Source: Rickettsia endosymbiont of Cardiosporidium cionae
Lineage (GTDB): Bacteria; Pseudomonadota; Alphaproteobacteria; Rickettsiales; Rickettsiaceae
Reading direction: 5' to 3'
NCBI RefSeq assembly: GCF_015476335.1
Contig: NZ_JADAQY010000005.1
Coordinates: forward strand, 124,001 to 188,000
DNA length: 64,000 nucleotides
Below, piece after piece: positions 53,759 through 62,709 of this stretch. Both the position numbers and the translations under genes were made by a program. The notes under the pieces are model-generated. The model saw only the letters and a program-made list of their open reading frames with translations, was not told the origin of the DNA and ran no database searches. Positions within the stretch are counted from its first letter, which is position 1; the number at the start of each line of letters is the position of its first letter.

Positions 53759-55123
53759 TTACTGTTGTTTAGTTTGTTGATCATTCACCACGATCAAAGC
53801 CCTAATTATATCATAAGATCTGGCATATAAATAATCCGCCTTATATCTTTTAGATTGTTGATCTAGAGTATTGTCAGTGGCATCGGTAGTATTTTTCTTT
53901 TTTTTATTATATTTGGTTAAATAATTATTCACCTCAGGTGAATTAAGAATACTAGATTCTTCTGTACTAGTATTAGCGCTAGCTTTTACTGCCTGATCTT
54001 CTTTTGGGAGCGGAATTACTACATCAGGGATTATACCACTTCCATTAATAGATGACCCTGAAGGAGTATAATATTTTCCTGTAGTGAGCTTTACAGCAGC
54101 TCTAGAATTGATACTAGTAACTGTCTGTATTGTACCTTTGCCAAAAGATTTACTACCTACTATTACAGCTCTCTTATGATCCTGAAGTGCACCTGCTACT
54201 ATTTCAGATCCAGAAGCACTTCCCCCATTAATCATCAGCACTACTGGTACATTTGGAGCTTTATCTAAAAATTTCCTTGCATATATTACCTTAGCATCCT
54301 TTGAATTTCTTGTTTTAGTACTTACAACCACACCATTATCTATGAAATACTCTGCAACATAAATTGCTTGTTCTAAAATACCTCCTGGATTATTCCTTAA
54401 ATCTAAAACAATACCAGATAGCTTTTTATTCTCTTGTAAAAGTTTTTTTTGCATTTCTTTAAAGCTTCCCCTAATCAATTCAATTGTATTAGCATTAAAT
54501 ACACTGATTCTTATATAGGCTACTGCAATATTGTTATCTATCTCTAAATCATATTTGACAGGAACAATTTTCACGGATGAACGTTTTAATTCAACATGCC
54601 TTACCTTACCTGTATCAATACTTAGCACTTCCAATGCTACTAATGTGCCTTCAGATCCACGAATCTGCCGTACACTTTTGGTATAACCTAAATCAGATAC
54701 TAAAACCCCATCTACTGCAATAATATAATCCCCAGCTTTTATACCTGCATTATAAGCAGGCAGATCATCTATAGGAGATATAACCCTTATTACATTGCCT
54801 TCTGGTATTATTTCTACTCCTATTCCACCAAACTTACCTTCATTCATTTCGTTCAGGTCTCTTTTTGCTTCATCCACATAATAGCTTGAAAATGGATCTA
54901 GTGATAATAACATACCATCAATAGCAGCATCTGTCATTTCCTGAAAATTAGGTATTTGTACATAATTTTCTTCGATATGCTCAAAAATATCCTGAAATTG
55001 TTTATAATAATATTCTTTCTGAATTTTTTGTGAATCTTTCCCTGCAAGACAACTATAAGATAAAAATATTATATATAAAACTTGCTGAATCAGACTTAAA
55101 ATATATTTTGTATAATTATTCAT
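53759..55123 (-). CDS. ctpA: Carboxy-terminal processing protease, S41 family (CtpA)
   Basis: Periplasmic serine protease that trims envelope proteins, including peptidoglycan enzymes in relatives. From the ATG at 55123 it has 454 residues with a signal-like helix, then Asp-Gly-Met-Leu-Leu-Ser-Leu-Asp-Pro-Phe-Ser-Ser-Tyr-Tyr. A PDZ domain contains Gly-Gly-Ile-Gly-Val-Glu and Asp-Tyr-Ile-Ile-Ala-Val-Asp-Gly. The catalytic core has Asp-Leu-Arg-Asn-Asn-Pro-Gly-Gly, the Ser nucleophile in Ser-Ala-Ser-Gly-Ser-Glu-Ile and Lys in Ser-Phe-Gly-Lys-Gly-Thr-Ile-Gln. The frame opens at 55210, but the 29 extra residues look non-coding. The downstream deacetylase gene is in the same unit. Confidence 0.9.
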   Translation of the reverse strand: MNNYTKYILSLIQQVLYIIFLSYSCLAGKDSQKIQKEYYYKQFQDIFEHIEENYVQIPNFQEMTDAAIDGMLLSLDPFSSYYVDEAKRDLNEMNEGKFGGIGVEIIPEGNVIRVISPIDDLPAYNAGIKAGDYIIAVDGVLVSDLGYTKSVRQIRGSEGTLVALEVLSIDTGKVRHVELKRSSVKIVPVKYDLEIDNNIAVAYIRISVFNANTIELIRGSFKEMQKKLLQENKKLSGIVLDLRNNPGGILEQAIYVAEYFIDNGVVVSTKTRNSKDAKVIYARKFLDKAPNVPVVLMINGGSASGSEIVAGALQDHKRAVIVGSKSFGKGTIQTVTSINSRAAVKLTTGKYYTPSGSSINGSGIIPDVVIPLPKEDQAVKASANTSTEESSILNSPEVNNYLTKYNKKKKNTTDATDNTLDQQSKRYKADYLYARSYDIIRALIVVNDQQTKQQ

Positions 55124-55470
55124 ACTTAGTATTTTATAGATATAAACATAATTAAAAATTACATCAAATACTGACACTAACAACTTAGTTGATTTTATAT
55201 AGCTAGTCAAGCATAGAGCAAAACAGTTTTATAAAACTATAAATCAATTATTAAAATGGTATATTTTAATTTGACTTGATATAAAATCTCTTATTAATAA
55301 ATAGAATAGTGATCTTTAAATCTGTTACAGAATACAGATTGATATTTTTAAAAAAATATGTAATATTCACTCAGTGAAACATCTAAGATTGTAACTGTTT
55401 TTTATTGGTATATGCTAGAATCATAAGAAACTCAACAATTAATTCAATTGTAATCGAAATTGTAAATTAA
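55124..55470. other. Divergent control region between ctpA and miaB
   Basis: 347 bases, gene-free when ctpA starts at 55123. A half-site of the parS palindrome (GTGAAACA) at about 55375 is isolated and not meaningful. A loose promoter-like pair, TTGATA with a TAATAT about 16 bases on (near 55340-55367), is compatible with a miaB promoter but weak. Confidence 0.35.
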
Positions 55471-56796
55471 GTGCTCAAAAAAAAGCTTTATATAAAAACA
55501 TATGGATGTCAGATGAATGTCTATGATTCCATCAAAATGCAAGAAATAATGTATCCTCAAGGGTTTCATATCACTAGTGAACCATGTGAAGCTGATATGG
55601 TAATATTAAATACTTGTCATATAAGAGAAAAAGCTTCAGAAAAACTATACTCTGAATTAGGACGTATAAAAAAAATAAAAAATAACAATAACCTAATATT
55701 AGCAGTTGCTGGCTGTGTAGGGCAAGCAGAAGGAGAAGAAATATTCAACAGAGCACCATATGTTGATATCGTAGTAGGCCCCCAATCCTACCACAATCTT
55801 CCTGAATTAGTCAATAAAGTTACTAAGCAGAATGCAAAGCACCTAATATCTCTTGACTTTATAGAGGAAGAAAAATTTGATAAATTACCAGAATCATTTT
55901 ATACACAGGGTGCCAGCGCATTTGTATCTATACAAGAGGGATGTGACAAGTTTTGTACTTTTTGTGTTGTCCCTTATACTAGAGGAGGAGAATTTTCAAG
56001 ATCTGTAGAAGAAATTTATCGTGAATCTTTATATTTTGTTTCAAAAGGATCAAAAGAAATATATTTGTTAGGGCAAAATGTTAATGCTTACCATGGAGTA
56101 GGCTACGACAACACAAACTTTAATTTAGCAAAACTCATCACAAAAATTGCTAAAATCAAGGGGTTAGAAAGAATAAGATATACCACATCCCATCCAAAAG
56201 ATATGTCAGATGAACTAATTAAGTTACATGGAAAAGAAGAAAAATTAATGCCATTTCTACATCTTCCTGTTCAATCTGGTTCTAATAAGATTCTAAAAGC
56301 TATGAATAGAAAGCATACAAGAGAAAGATATATTGAAATTATTCAACAACTAAGGGAATCTAGGCCTGATATTGCATTTTCATCAGATTTTATTGTAGGA
56401 TTTCCAGGTGAAACAGAGGAGGATTTTCAAGAAAGCTTAACATTAGTAAAACAAGTTAAATACTCTCAATGTTTTTCTTTTAAATATAGCCCTAGACCAG
56501 GTACTCCTTCTGCACTAAAAGAACAGTTACCAGAAGATATTAAATCAGATAGATTATTTAAACTACAACAAATATTATTAGATCAACAGCTAAAGTTTAA
56601 CAAAAACTCTATTGGTAAAATATTACCAATATTATTTGATAAACATGGAAAATTTGAAAAACAAATACTTGGGAAAACACCTTACATGCAATCAGTGTTT
56701 ATACAAAATGAAGATGAAAATCTAATAGGTAAGATAATGAAAGTAAAAATTACAACAGGGTTATACAATAGCCTATCTGGAAACATTATCAATTGA
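55471..56796 (+). CDS. miaB: tRNA-2-methylthio-N6-isopentenyladenosine synthase MiaB
   Basis: Radical-SAM methylthiotransferase acting on A37 of tRNAs reading UNN codons. The 441-residue enzyme has the three N-terminal cluster cysteines (Cys13 in Tyr-Gly-Cys-Gln-Met-Asn, Cys49, Cys82) and the radical-SAM CxxxCxxC (Cys158, Cys162, Cys165). A C-terminal TRAM domain ends the protein. The [10 protein letters not shown] segment is the family hallmark. The start codon is GTG (55471). Confidence 0.95.
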   Translation: MLKKKLYIKTYGCQMNVYDSIKMQEIMYPQGFHITSEPCEADMVILNTCHIREKASEKLYSELGRIKKIKNNNNLILAVAGCVGQAEGEEIFNRAPYVDIVVGPQSYHNLPELVNKVTKQNAKHLISLDFIEEEKFDKLPESFYTQGASAFVSIQEGCDKFCTFCVVPYTRGGEFSRSVEEIYRESLYFVSKGSKEIYLLGQNVNAYHGVGYDNTNFNLAKLITKIAKIKGLERIRYTTSHPKDMSDELIKLHGKEEKLMPFLHLPVQSGSNKILKAMNRKHTRERYIEIIQQLRESRPDIAFSSDFIVGFPGETEEDFQESLTLVKQVKYSQCFSFKYSPRPGTPSALKEQLPEDIKSDRLFKLQQILLDQQLKFNKNSIGKILPILFDKHGKFEKQILGKTPYMQSVFIQNEDENLIGKIMKVKITTGLYNSLSGNIIN

Positions 56797-56874
56797 TATC
56801 AAAATATCTGCATTATATTCGTCTGAAATCAACTTTAGTATAACTTCTGAATATTAATTAATCATCAGTAATCA

Positions 56875-59184
56875 ATGCTTTTACTACATAAATTACTCAA
56901 ATGGATATTTTATATCACTATCATTATCATAATATCCACAGCTTGTACTATATATTACTATTCCAGGGATTTACCAGATTATTCTACATTAAAACAATAT
57001 CACCCTCCATCTGTTACAAGAATTTATTCAGCAGATGGAAAAATAATGAAAGAATGTTACAAAGATTATAGAATATTTGTTCCAATATCAAATATTCCTA
57101 AATTACTCAAAAATGCATTCATTGCTGCTGAGGATAAAAATTTCTATGAACATAAGGGAGTAGATGTTTATAGCATTACCAGAGCGCTAATAAATAATAT
57201 AAAAAACCTTAATAAAAATGTACATGTAGAAGGAGGTTCTACAATAACACAACAAGTTATAAAAACTTTTCTATTAAGCCCCAAAAAATCTTTAGAAAGA
57301 AAAATAAAAGAAGCAATTCTTGCATATAAAATATCTAATATTTTAACTAAAGATGAAATATTAGAATTATATCTAAACCAGGTGTATCTTGGTAATAATT
57401 CTTACGGTGTAGCAGCAGCGGCATTAAACTATTTTAATAAATCTCTAGATAAACTTACTCTTAATGAAGCTGCTTTATTAGCAGCTTTACCAAAATCTCC
57501 TTCTAGAATCAATCCTATTAAGAATTATGATGCATCTATAATAAGAAAAAATTATGTAATAGGAAGAATGCTGAAAGATGGATATGTTGAAGAACAATCA
57601 GCAAATTCAGCATTAAATGAACAAATCACAATTAGTAAATTTATAAAAAAAGATATTGTCAAGGCTGATTACTATGCTTCAAAGGTAATGAAAGAGGTGG
57701 TTAATATGTTTGGACAAGAATTTCTTGAAACTTCTGGTATAACGATTATCACATGCATGGACTCTAAAATACAGCAAAACGCACAAAATGCTCTGTACAA
57801 AGGAATAAAAAATTATGATAAAAATAAATCTCATAGAGGAATATTTACTTCAATACCAATTAATAATTGGAAAGATGAAATAACCACAATAGAAAAACCA
57901 GCTGGAATTATTTTTAAAGAAATTGCAGTAGTATTAGATGTTACAAAATTTCCCTTAGTTAACATTGGGCTTGAAAATGGTGATACTGCAGTAATTGACA
58001 TAAGTAAAACAAAAATTGATTCTAAAATAGTTAATTTAAAGCTGAAAATAGGCGATGTAATTTTTGTAGAAAAATTGAATAATGATTTTATTTTGAAAAT
58101 ACCTCCTCTAGTCAATGGTGCAATAATTGCTATAGAACCTAAAACTGGGCGCGTATTGGCATTAGAAGGAGGGTATGACTTTAACAACAGTCAATTTGAT
58201 AGAGCTACTCAAGCAGAAAGACAATCCGGTTCATTAATCAAAACATTTATAGTAATTTCAGCACTTGAACGAGGATTTAAACCCAATGATATATTTGATG
58301 ACGAATATATCGAAATATACCAAAACTCCAAATCACCAATGTGGATACCTAAAAATCATGATGATAAATTCTTAGGCCCTATCACTATGAGAAGTGCATT
58401 GGAAAAATCAAGAAATGCTGCAACCATAAGAATAGCTCAAGCAGTCGGGATGAATAAAATTATTACTACACTAAAAAAATTCTCTATAAGTAATCGCTAT
58501 GATAAGCTGGACTCTGTAGTTCTAGGCACAATTAACACCACATTAGAAAAAATTACTACAGGATATGCCATTATAGCTAACCAAGGTAGAAAAATCGAAC
58601 CTCATTATATTGAATTAATTAAAGACCGTAAAGGAAACATAATATATAAAAGAGATTATAAAGAACAAATAAATCTTGTATCTCAAGAAGAACAATTACC
58701 AGATATAATGGATTTACAAGAGGAAAAAAATACTGATGTAGTAATACAAAAAAATATTGCTTATCAAATTACTTCAATACTTGAAGGAGCATTTAAGAGA
58801 AGGCTGAGTAAATCTTCAAAATTACAAAATAAATATATAGCAGGTAAAACTGGTACTACAAACAACAGTATGGATGCCTGGTTTATTGGTTTTACTCCCA
58901 GAATTGCAACTGGAGTATATATCGGGTTTGATACACCACATACATTGGGTAAAAAAGCATTCGGAACTACTTTAGCATTACCAATATTTACAAATTTTAT
59001 GACAAAAATTGATGATAATATGATAACAGTACCTTTTAAAATACCCGACTCTATCAAACTAATCCCTATAAATCCAGATACAGGAAGTGTATTACCTAAC
59101 TTAGAACAAAGAGATACCAAGCACATCTTGGAATCATTCACAGATAAAAATTTATCGACTGATCCAAACACACCAGTTTTATAA
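56875..59184 (+). CDS. mrcA: Penicillin-binding protein 1A, bifunctional transglycosylase/transpeptidase
   Basis: Class A PBP that polymerises and cross-links peptidoglycan. Its 769 residues begin with an anchor helix (about 5-25). The transglycosylase domain has the catalytic Glu in Ala-Glu-Asp-Lys-Asn-Phe-Tyr-Glu-His and Gly-Gly-Ser-Thr-Ile-Thr-Gln-Gln. The transpeptidase has the Ser-Leu-Ile-Lys active site (Gly-Ser-Leu-Ile-Lys-Thr-Phe), Ser-Arg-Asn as SxN, and Lys-Thr-Gly-Thr-Thr. Both activities look intact. Together with PBP2 at the edge and CtpA it shows that the organism keeps peptidoglycan synthesis. An N-terminal charged insert of about 90 residues (about 320-410) lies before the transpeptidase, as normal for 1A. 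Confidence 0.93.
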   Translation: MLLLHKLLKWIFYITIIIIISTACTIYYYSRDLPDYSTLKQYHPPSVTRIYSADGKIMKECYKDYRIFVPISNIPKLLKNAFIAAEDKNFYEHKGVDVYSITRALINNIKNLNKNVHVEGGSTITQQVIKTFLLSPKKSLERKIKEAILAYKISNILTKDEILELYLNQVYLGNNSYGVAAAALNYFNKSLDKLTLNEAALLAALPKSPSRINPIKNYDASIIRKNYVIGRMLKDGYVEEQSANSALNEQITISKFIKKDIVKADYYASKVMKEVVNMFGQEFLETSGITIITCMDSKIQQNAQNALYKGIKNYDKNKSHRGIFTSIPINNWKDEITTIEKPAGIIFKEIAVVLDVTKFPLVNIGLENGDTAVIDISKTKIDSKIVNLKLKIGDVIFVEKLNNDFILKIPPLVNGAIIAIEPKTGRVLALEGGYDFNNSQFDRATQAERQSGSLIKTFIVISALERGFKPNDIFDDEYIEIYQNSKSPMWIPKNHDDKFLGPITMRSALEKSRNAATIRIAQAVGMNKIITTLKKFSISNRYDKLDSVVLGTINTTLEKITTGYAIIANQGRKIEPHYIELIKDRKGNIIYKRDYKEQINLVSQEEQLPDIMDLQEEKNTDVVIQKNIAYQITSILEGAFKRRLSKSSKLQNKYIAGKTGTTNNSMDAWFIGFTPRIATGVYIGFDTPHTLGKKAFGTTLALPIFTNFMTKIDDNMITVPFKIPDSIKLIPINPDTGSVLPNLEQRDTKHILESFTDKNLSTDPNTPVL

Positions 59185-59356
59185 AGAGCAAGAGCACGAG
59201 CACGATTTCAGCATTTCAGATGGTGGATCATACATCATAAGATTCCCTATATCTTATTCATATACATTTAGATTAGCAAAAATACCGAAACCGCAGAAGA
59301 TTACCACTCACAAAAGAAGCACTGAAATAATAAATTGCAAACGGTAATAAAAAGAC

Positions 59357-59777
59357 ATGTGGTCTATAAGCCGGATCCTGTTACGCAAATAAAAGCGTAT
59401 GCAGTTATTTATCTAGGATAAATATTACTATTTACCTCAAGCGACCTACCCGTGTTATTCAAAAATTTCTAGCAATAGATAACTAGGGATCAAATAATCC
59501 AAATAACACCTATTTGGTCTTGCTCTTGATGGGGTTTACAATGCGGTTCATGTCGCCACAAACCCGGTGCACTCTTACTACACCATTTCACCCTTACCTA
59601 TTGGTATTTACTACGAATAGGCGGTATATTTTCTGTTGCACTTTCCCTGGTTAGTCAATCCAACTGGGGGTTACCCAGCATCATATCTATTCAGAGTCCA
59701 GACTTTCCTCATAACTACCACCCAATAGAATAAAAAAATCACTACTGGATAATTCGTTATGCAACTGCACGACCACC
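59357..59777 (-). ncRNA. rnpB: RNase P RNA (class A)
   Basis: Catalytic RNA of RNase P, which trims tRNA 5' ends. On the minus strand it has the conserved GAGGAAAGTCTGGACTC element (about 59710-59694), GCAACAGAAAATATACCGCC in the core, AGGGTGAAATGGTG, and the 3' end ATCCGGCTTATAGACC. The P1 helix is formed by GTGGTC (59776-59771) with GACCAC (59364-59359). P2 can pair GTTGC with GTAAC. The predicted 5' end lies six bases after the candidate promoter -10 (59783-59788). Ends are estimated from P1 and may be off by a few bases. Confidence 0.92.
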
Positions 59778-59782
59778 TAGCA

Positions 59783-59811
59783 AATGTAGCAATAAAACAT
59801 GCAGATGTCAA
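59783..59811 (-). promoter_or_regulatory. Promoter of rnpB
   Basis: On the minus strand a consensus TTGACA (59806-59811), a 17-base spacer and TACATT (59783-59788). The expected start, about 7 bases downstream, coincides with the first base of the RNase P P1 helix. That independent agreement makes this the best-supported promoter in the window. The remaining bases to 59970 hold nothing else recognisable. Confidence 0.75.
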
Positions 59812-59970
59812 CATCATCATATAATTTTCATCTGCTTTAAAATTCAGTACCTTTTGGACATAATAAAAAATGCCCAATAATAACTTACAAATAAGGTAAT
59901 CCAGAAAAGAATAATAGTGGATAAAAACTATCCTGATATCTTACCTTGTAAAAATAGTAGATTCTACAAT

Positions 59971-62598
59971 CTATTTAAACTGCGCAGCAACTATTTTGGC
60001 CAATGGGATCCTATAAGGAGAACAAGAAATATAGTCTACTCCTATAGATTGAAAGAATTTTATAGATTCAGGATTTCCTGCATGCTCTCCACACACGCCT
60101 ATCACCAAGTTAGGATTAACTTTTTTACCCTTATTTATCGCTATTTTAATAAGCTCTCCTACTGCTTCAAAATCAATTTGAACAAATGGATCTTCATGAA
60201 ATATTTCTTTCTTCAAATATATTTGTAAAAAACTTCCCAAATCATCTCTGGATATACCATAAGTTGTTTGAGTTAAATCGTTTGTACCAAAACTAAAAAA
60301 ATCCACATGAGGTGCTATTTTATCAGCAGTCAATGCTGCTCTGGGCAATTCTATCATAGTACCAATTTTCAAATTAAATTTCTTAGAATATAAGAATTCC
60401 ATTTGCTCTATTTTTTTCTTAATAGTATCTAATACGGTTATTAACTCCAAATAATGGCTAACAAACGGAATCATAATCTCTACTTTAGTATGAAAACTAT
60501 AATTTTTATCTACATCATTCAACGCAGATATTATAGCCTCTACCTGCATTTCATATATTTCTGGATAGGAAATAGCTAACCTACAACCTCTGTGACCTAA
60601 CATAGGGTTCACCTCAAACAATTTATCCAACCTAAGTTTGAGCACAGAAAATGGCATAGATAAATAATCTGCAAGTAGTTTTTGATCTTCAATTTTACCA
60701 GGTAAAAATTCATGTAAAGGCGGGTCTAATAATCTGATAGTAATACTTCCGTCTTCAACATTTTTAAATAATTTAACAAAATCCTCTACTTGTAATTTTA
60801 AAAGCTTATTAATACTATTAATTCTGATTTTATCATTATCGCTAACTATCATTTCTTGAACTAATAGTATTTTATGATCCTCAAAGAACATATGTTCAGT
60901 ACGACATAATCCTATATCATTCACGAAAAATGTCTTGGCGGTCTCAATATTATTTATGGTTTCTGCATTAACTTTAACTTGCAATTTACTAAATTGTTCA
61001 GACCATAACAAAATATTTTGTAACTCTTTTGAAAAACTATGCACAGCTAACTTAACATTTCCTATAAAAATCTTACCTGTAGAACCATCTAAGGTAATCA
61101 AATCACCTTGCTTTAGTATATAATTTTCTGAGTTATACATAGATTTTTTATCTTCATCTATAGTAATATCACTAACACCACATACACATGGCTTACCTAA
61201 TCCCCTTGCTACAACTGCTGCGTGTGAGGTGATACCACCCCTTGATGTCAAGATAGCAAGAGAAATGCTCATAGCTTTAATATCATCTGGGCTAGTATCA
61301 TTTCTTACTAAGATGACTCCATGTGTTTTTGAAAATATTTCAGCATCATTCAATGAAAACACTACCTTCCCCGTTACTGCCCCAGGAGATGCAGGTAACC
61401 CAGATGCGAATATCTTATAATCACTAATATTTGTGTAATCCACACTATCATGTAGAAGATTAAGCACTTTATCAGTATTGATTTTGTTTAATGCCCATTG
61501 TTTAGTAAAAATCCCTTCTAATGCCATATCATGAATAATTTTTATATCGGCCAAAGAGGTTCTTTTACCAGTTCTTGTCTGTAAGATATATAAAATCCCA
61601 TTTTCTACTGTAAATTCAATATCTTGCATATCTTTATAGTATAATTCTAGCTGATCACATATCGAGATTAGCTGAGAGTAAACTTCGGGCATCAAAGATT
61701 TTAAAGACTCATCTTCATTAACAAGGTTATTAATAGCTAATGGAGTTCGAGTTCCTGAAACTATGTCCTCACCCTGAGCATTGATCAAAAATTCACCAAA
61801 TGGCATTTTGTCACCATTTGAAGGGGATCTGGTAAAGATTACACCAGTAGCAGAATTTTTTCCTGAATTACCAAAGACCATCATCTGCACGTTAATAGCA
61901 GTACCTAAAACATCATTTATGTTATTCATTTTTCTATAAAACACAGCCCTAGGATTATTCCAAGATTTTAATACAGCCGTAATAGAATTAAATAATTGAG
62001 TATAAACATCGGAATTTATTTCAAAATTACTATGCTTTAATATTACTTCTTTAAATTTTGTAATTATATCTTTTACTACCACTAAATCTTTTGTCATATG
62101 ATCATCATACAATCTATATACAGATCCAAATATCTCGGGGCTAATACCTAGTACAATTGTTCCATACATATATAAGAATCTCTTATAACTATCATATGCG
62201 CAATGGGGGTTATTAGTGTTACACGCAATTGCATCAGCGACTTCGTCATTTATACCAAGGTTCAATATTGTATCCATCATGCCTGGCATTGAACTCTGAG
62301 CTCCAGATCTCACAGAAAGCAATAATGGATTCTCCCTACTATTAAATTTTTTTTTACAAGTCCTTTCTAATCTAACAATAGCTTCATATATTTCTTGTTT
62401 GAAATTCTCTGACAATTTATAACCATTCTGCACAAAAACATCATATATTTCTGTAGTAATGGTAAATCCAGGAGGTATAGGTAATTTTAAATTACACATT
62501 TCTGCTAGATTAGCACCTTTTACTCCTAGCAAATGCTCCATATTTTTAGAACCTTCTGCACTCCCACTAGAAAAGTGATATATATATTTTTTTTTCAT
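59971..62598 (-). CDS. ppdK: Pyruvate, phosphate dikinase
   Basis: Interconverts pyruvate, ATP and phosphate with PEP, AMP and PPi. The 875-residue protein has the N-terminal nucleotide-binding domain with Gly-Val-Lys-Gly-Ala-Asn-Leu-Ala-Glu-Met and Ser-Val-Arg-Ser-Gly-Ala. The central phosphohistidine domain has Gly-Gly-Ile-Thr-Ser-His-Ala-Ala-Val-Val-Ala-Arg. The C-terminal PEP/pyruvate barrel has Gly-Thr-Asn-Asp-Leu-Thr-Gln-Thr and the proton-donor Cys in Gly-Val-Cys-Gly-Glu-His. In Rickettsiales it is thought to supply PEP for gluconeogenesis, fitting the malic enzyme and GlpX here. PBP2 is read in the same direction from about 110 bases upstream of its start. Confidence 0.95.
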   Translation of the reverse strand: MKKKYIYHFSSGSAEGSKNMEHLLGVKGANLAEMCNLKLPIPPGFTITTEIYDVFVQNGYKLSENFKQEIYEAIVRLERTCKKKFNSRENPLLLSVRSGAQSSMPGMMDTILNLGINDEVADAIACNTNNPHCAYDSYKRFLYMYGTIVLGISPEIFGSVYRLYDDHMTKDLVVVKDIITKFKEVILKHSNFEINSDVYTQLFNSITAVLKSWNNPRAVFYRKMNNINDVLGTAINVQMMVFGNSGKNSATGVIFTRSPSNGDKMPFGEFLINAQGEDIVSGTRTPLAINNLVNEDESLKSLMPEVYSQLISICDQLELYYKDMQDIEFTVENGILYILQTRTGKRTSLADIKIIHDMALEGIFTKQWALNKINTDKVLNLLHDSVDYTNISDYKIFASGLPASPGAVTGKVVFSLNDAEIFSKTHGVILVRNDTSPDDIKAMSISLAILTSRGGITSHAAVVARGLGKPCVCGVSDITIDEDKKSMYNSENYILKQGDLITLDGSTGKIFIGNVKLAVHSFSKELQNILLWSEQFSKLQVKVNAETINNIETAKTFFVNDIGLCRTEHMFFEDHKILLVQEMIVSDNDKIRINSINKLLKLQVEDFVKLFKNVEDGSITIRLLDPPLHEFLPGKIEDQKLLADYLSMPFSVLKLRLDKLFEVNPMLGHRGCRLAISYPEIYEMQVEAIISALNDVDKNYSFHTKVEIMIPFVSHYLELITVLDTIKKKIEQMEFLYSKKFNLKIGTMIELPRAALTADKIAPHVDFFSFGTNDLTQTTYGISRDDLGSFLQIYLKKEIFHEDPFVQIDFEAVGELIKIAINKGKKVNPNLVIGVCGEHAGNPESIKFFQSIGVDYISCSPYRIPLAKIVAAQFK

Positions 62599-62709
62599 TA
62601 TTATACTTAGCTATAAGACACATAAAAAACATCACACAATCACTATATATAAATAGATATTAATTACTATAAAAAATTAAGTTCTAAGATTTGGATTGCA
62701 CATTATTAT

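Noticed and set aside
59671-59877. 68-codon minus-strand reading frame
   Set aside because: It overlaps the RNase P RNA gene and its promoter; the translation shows no family features.
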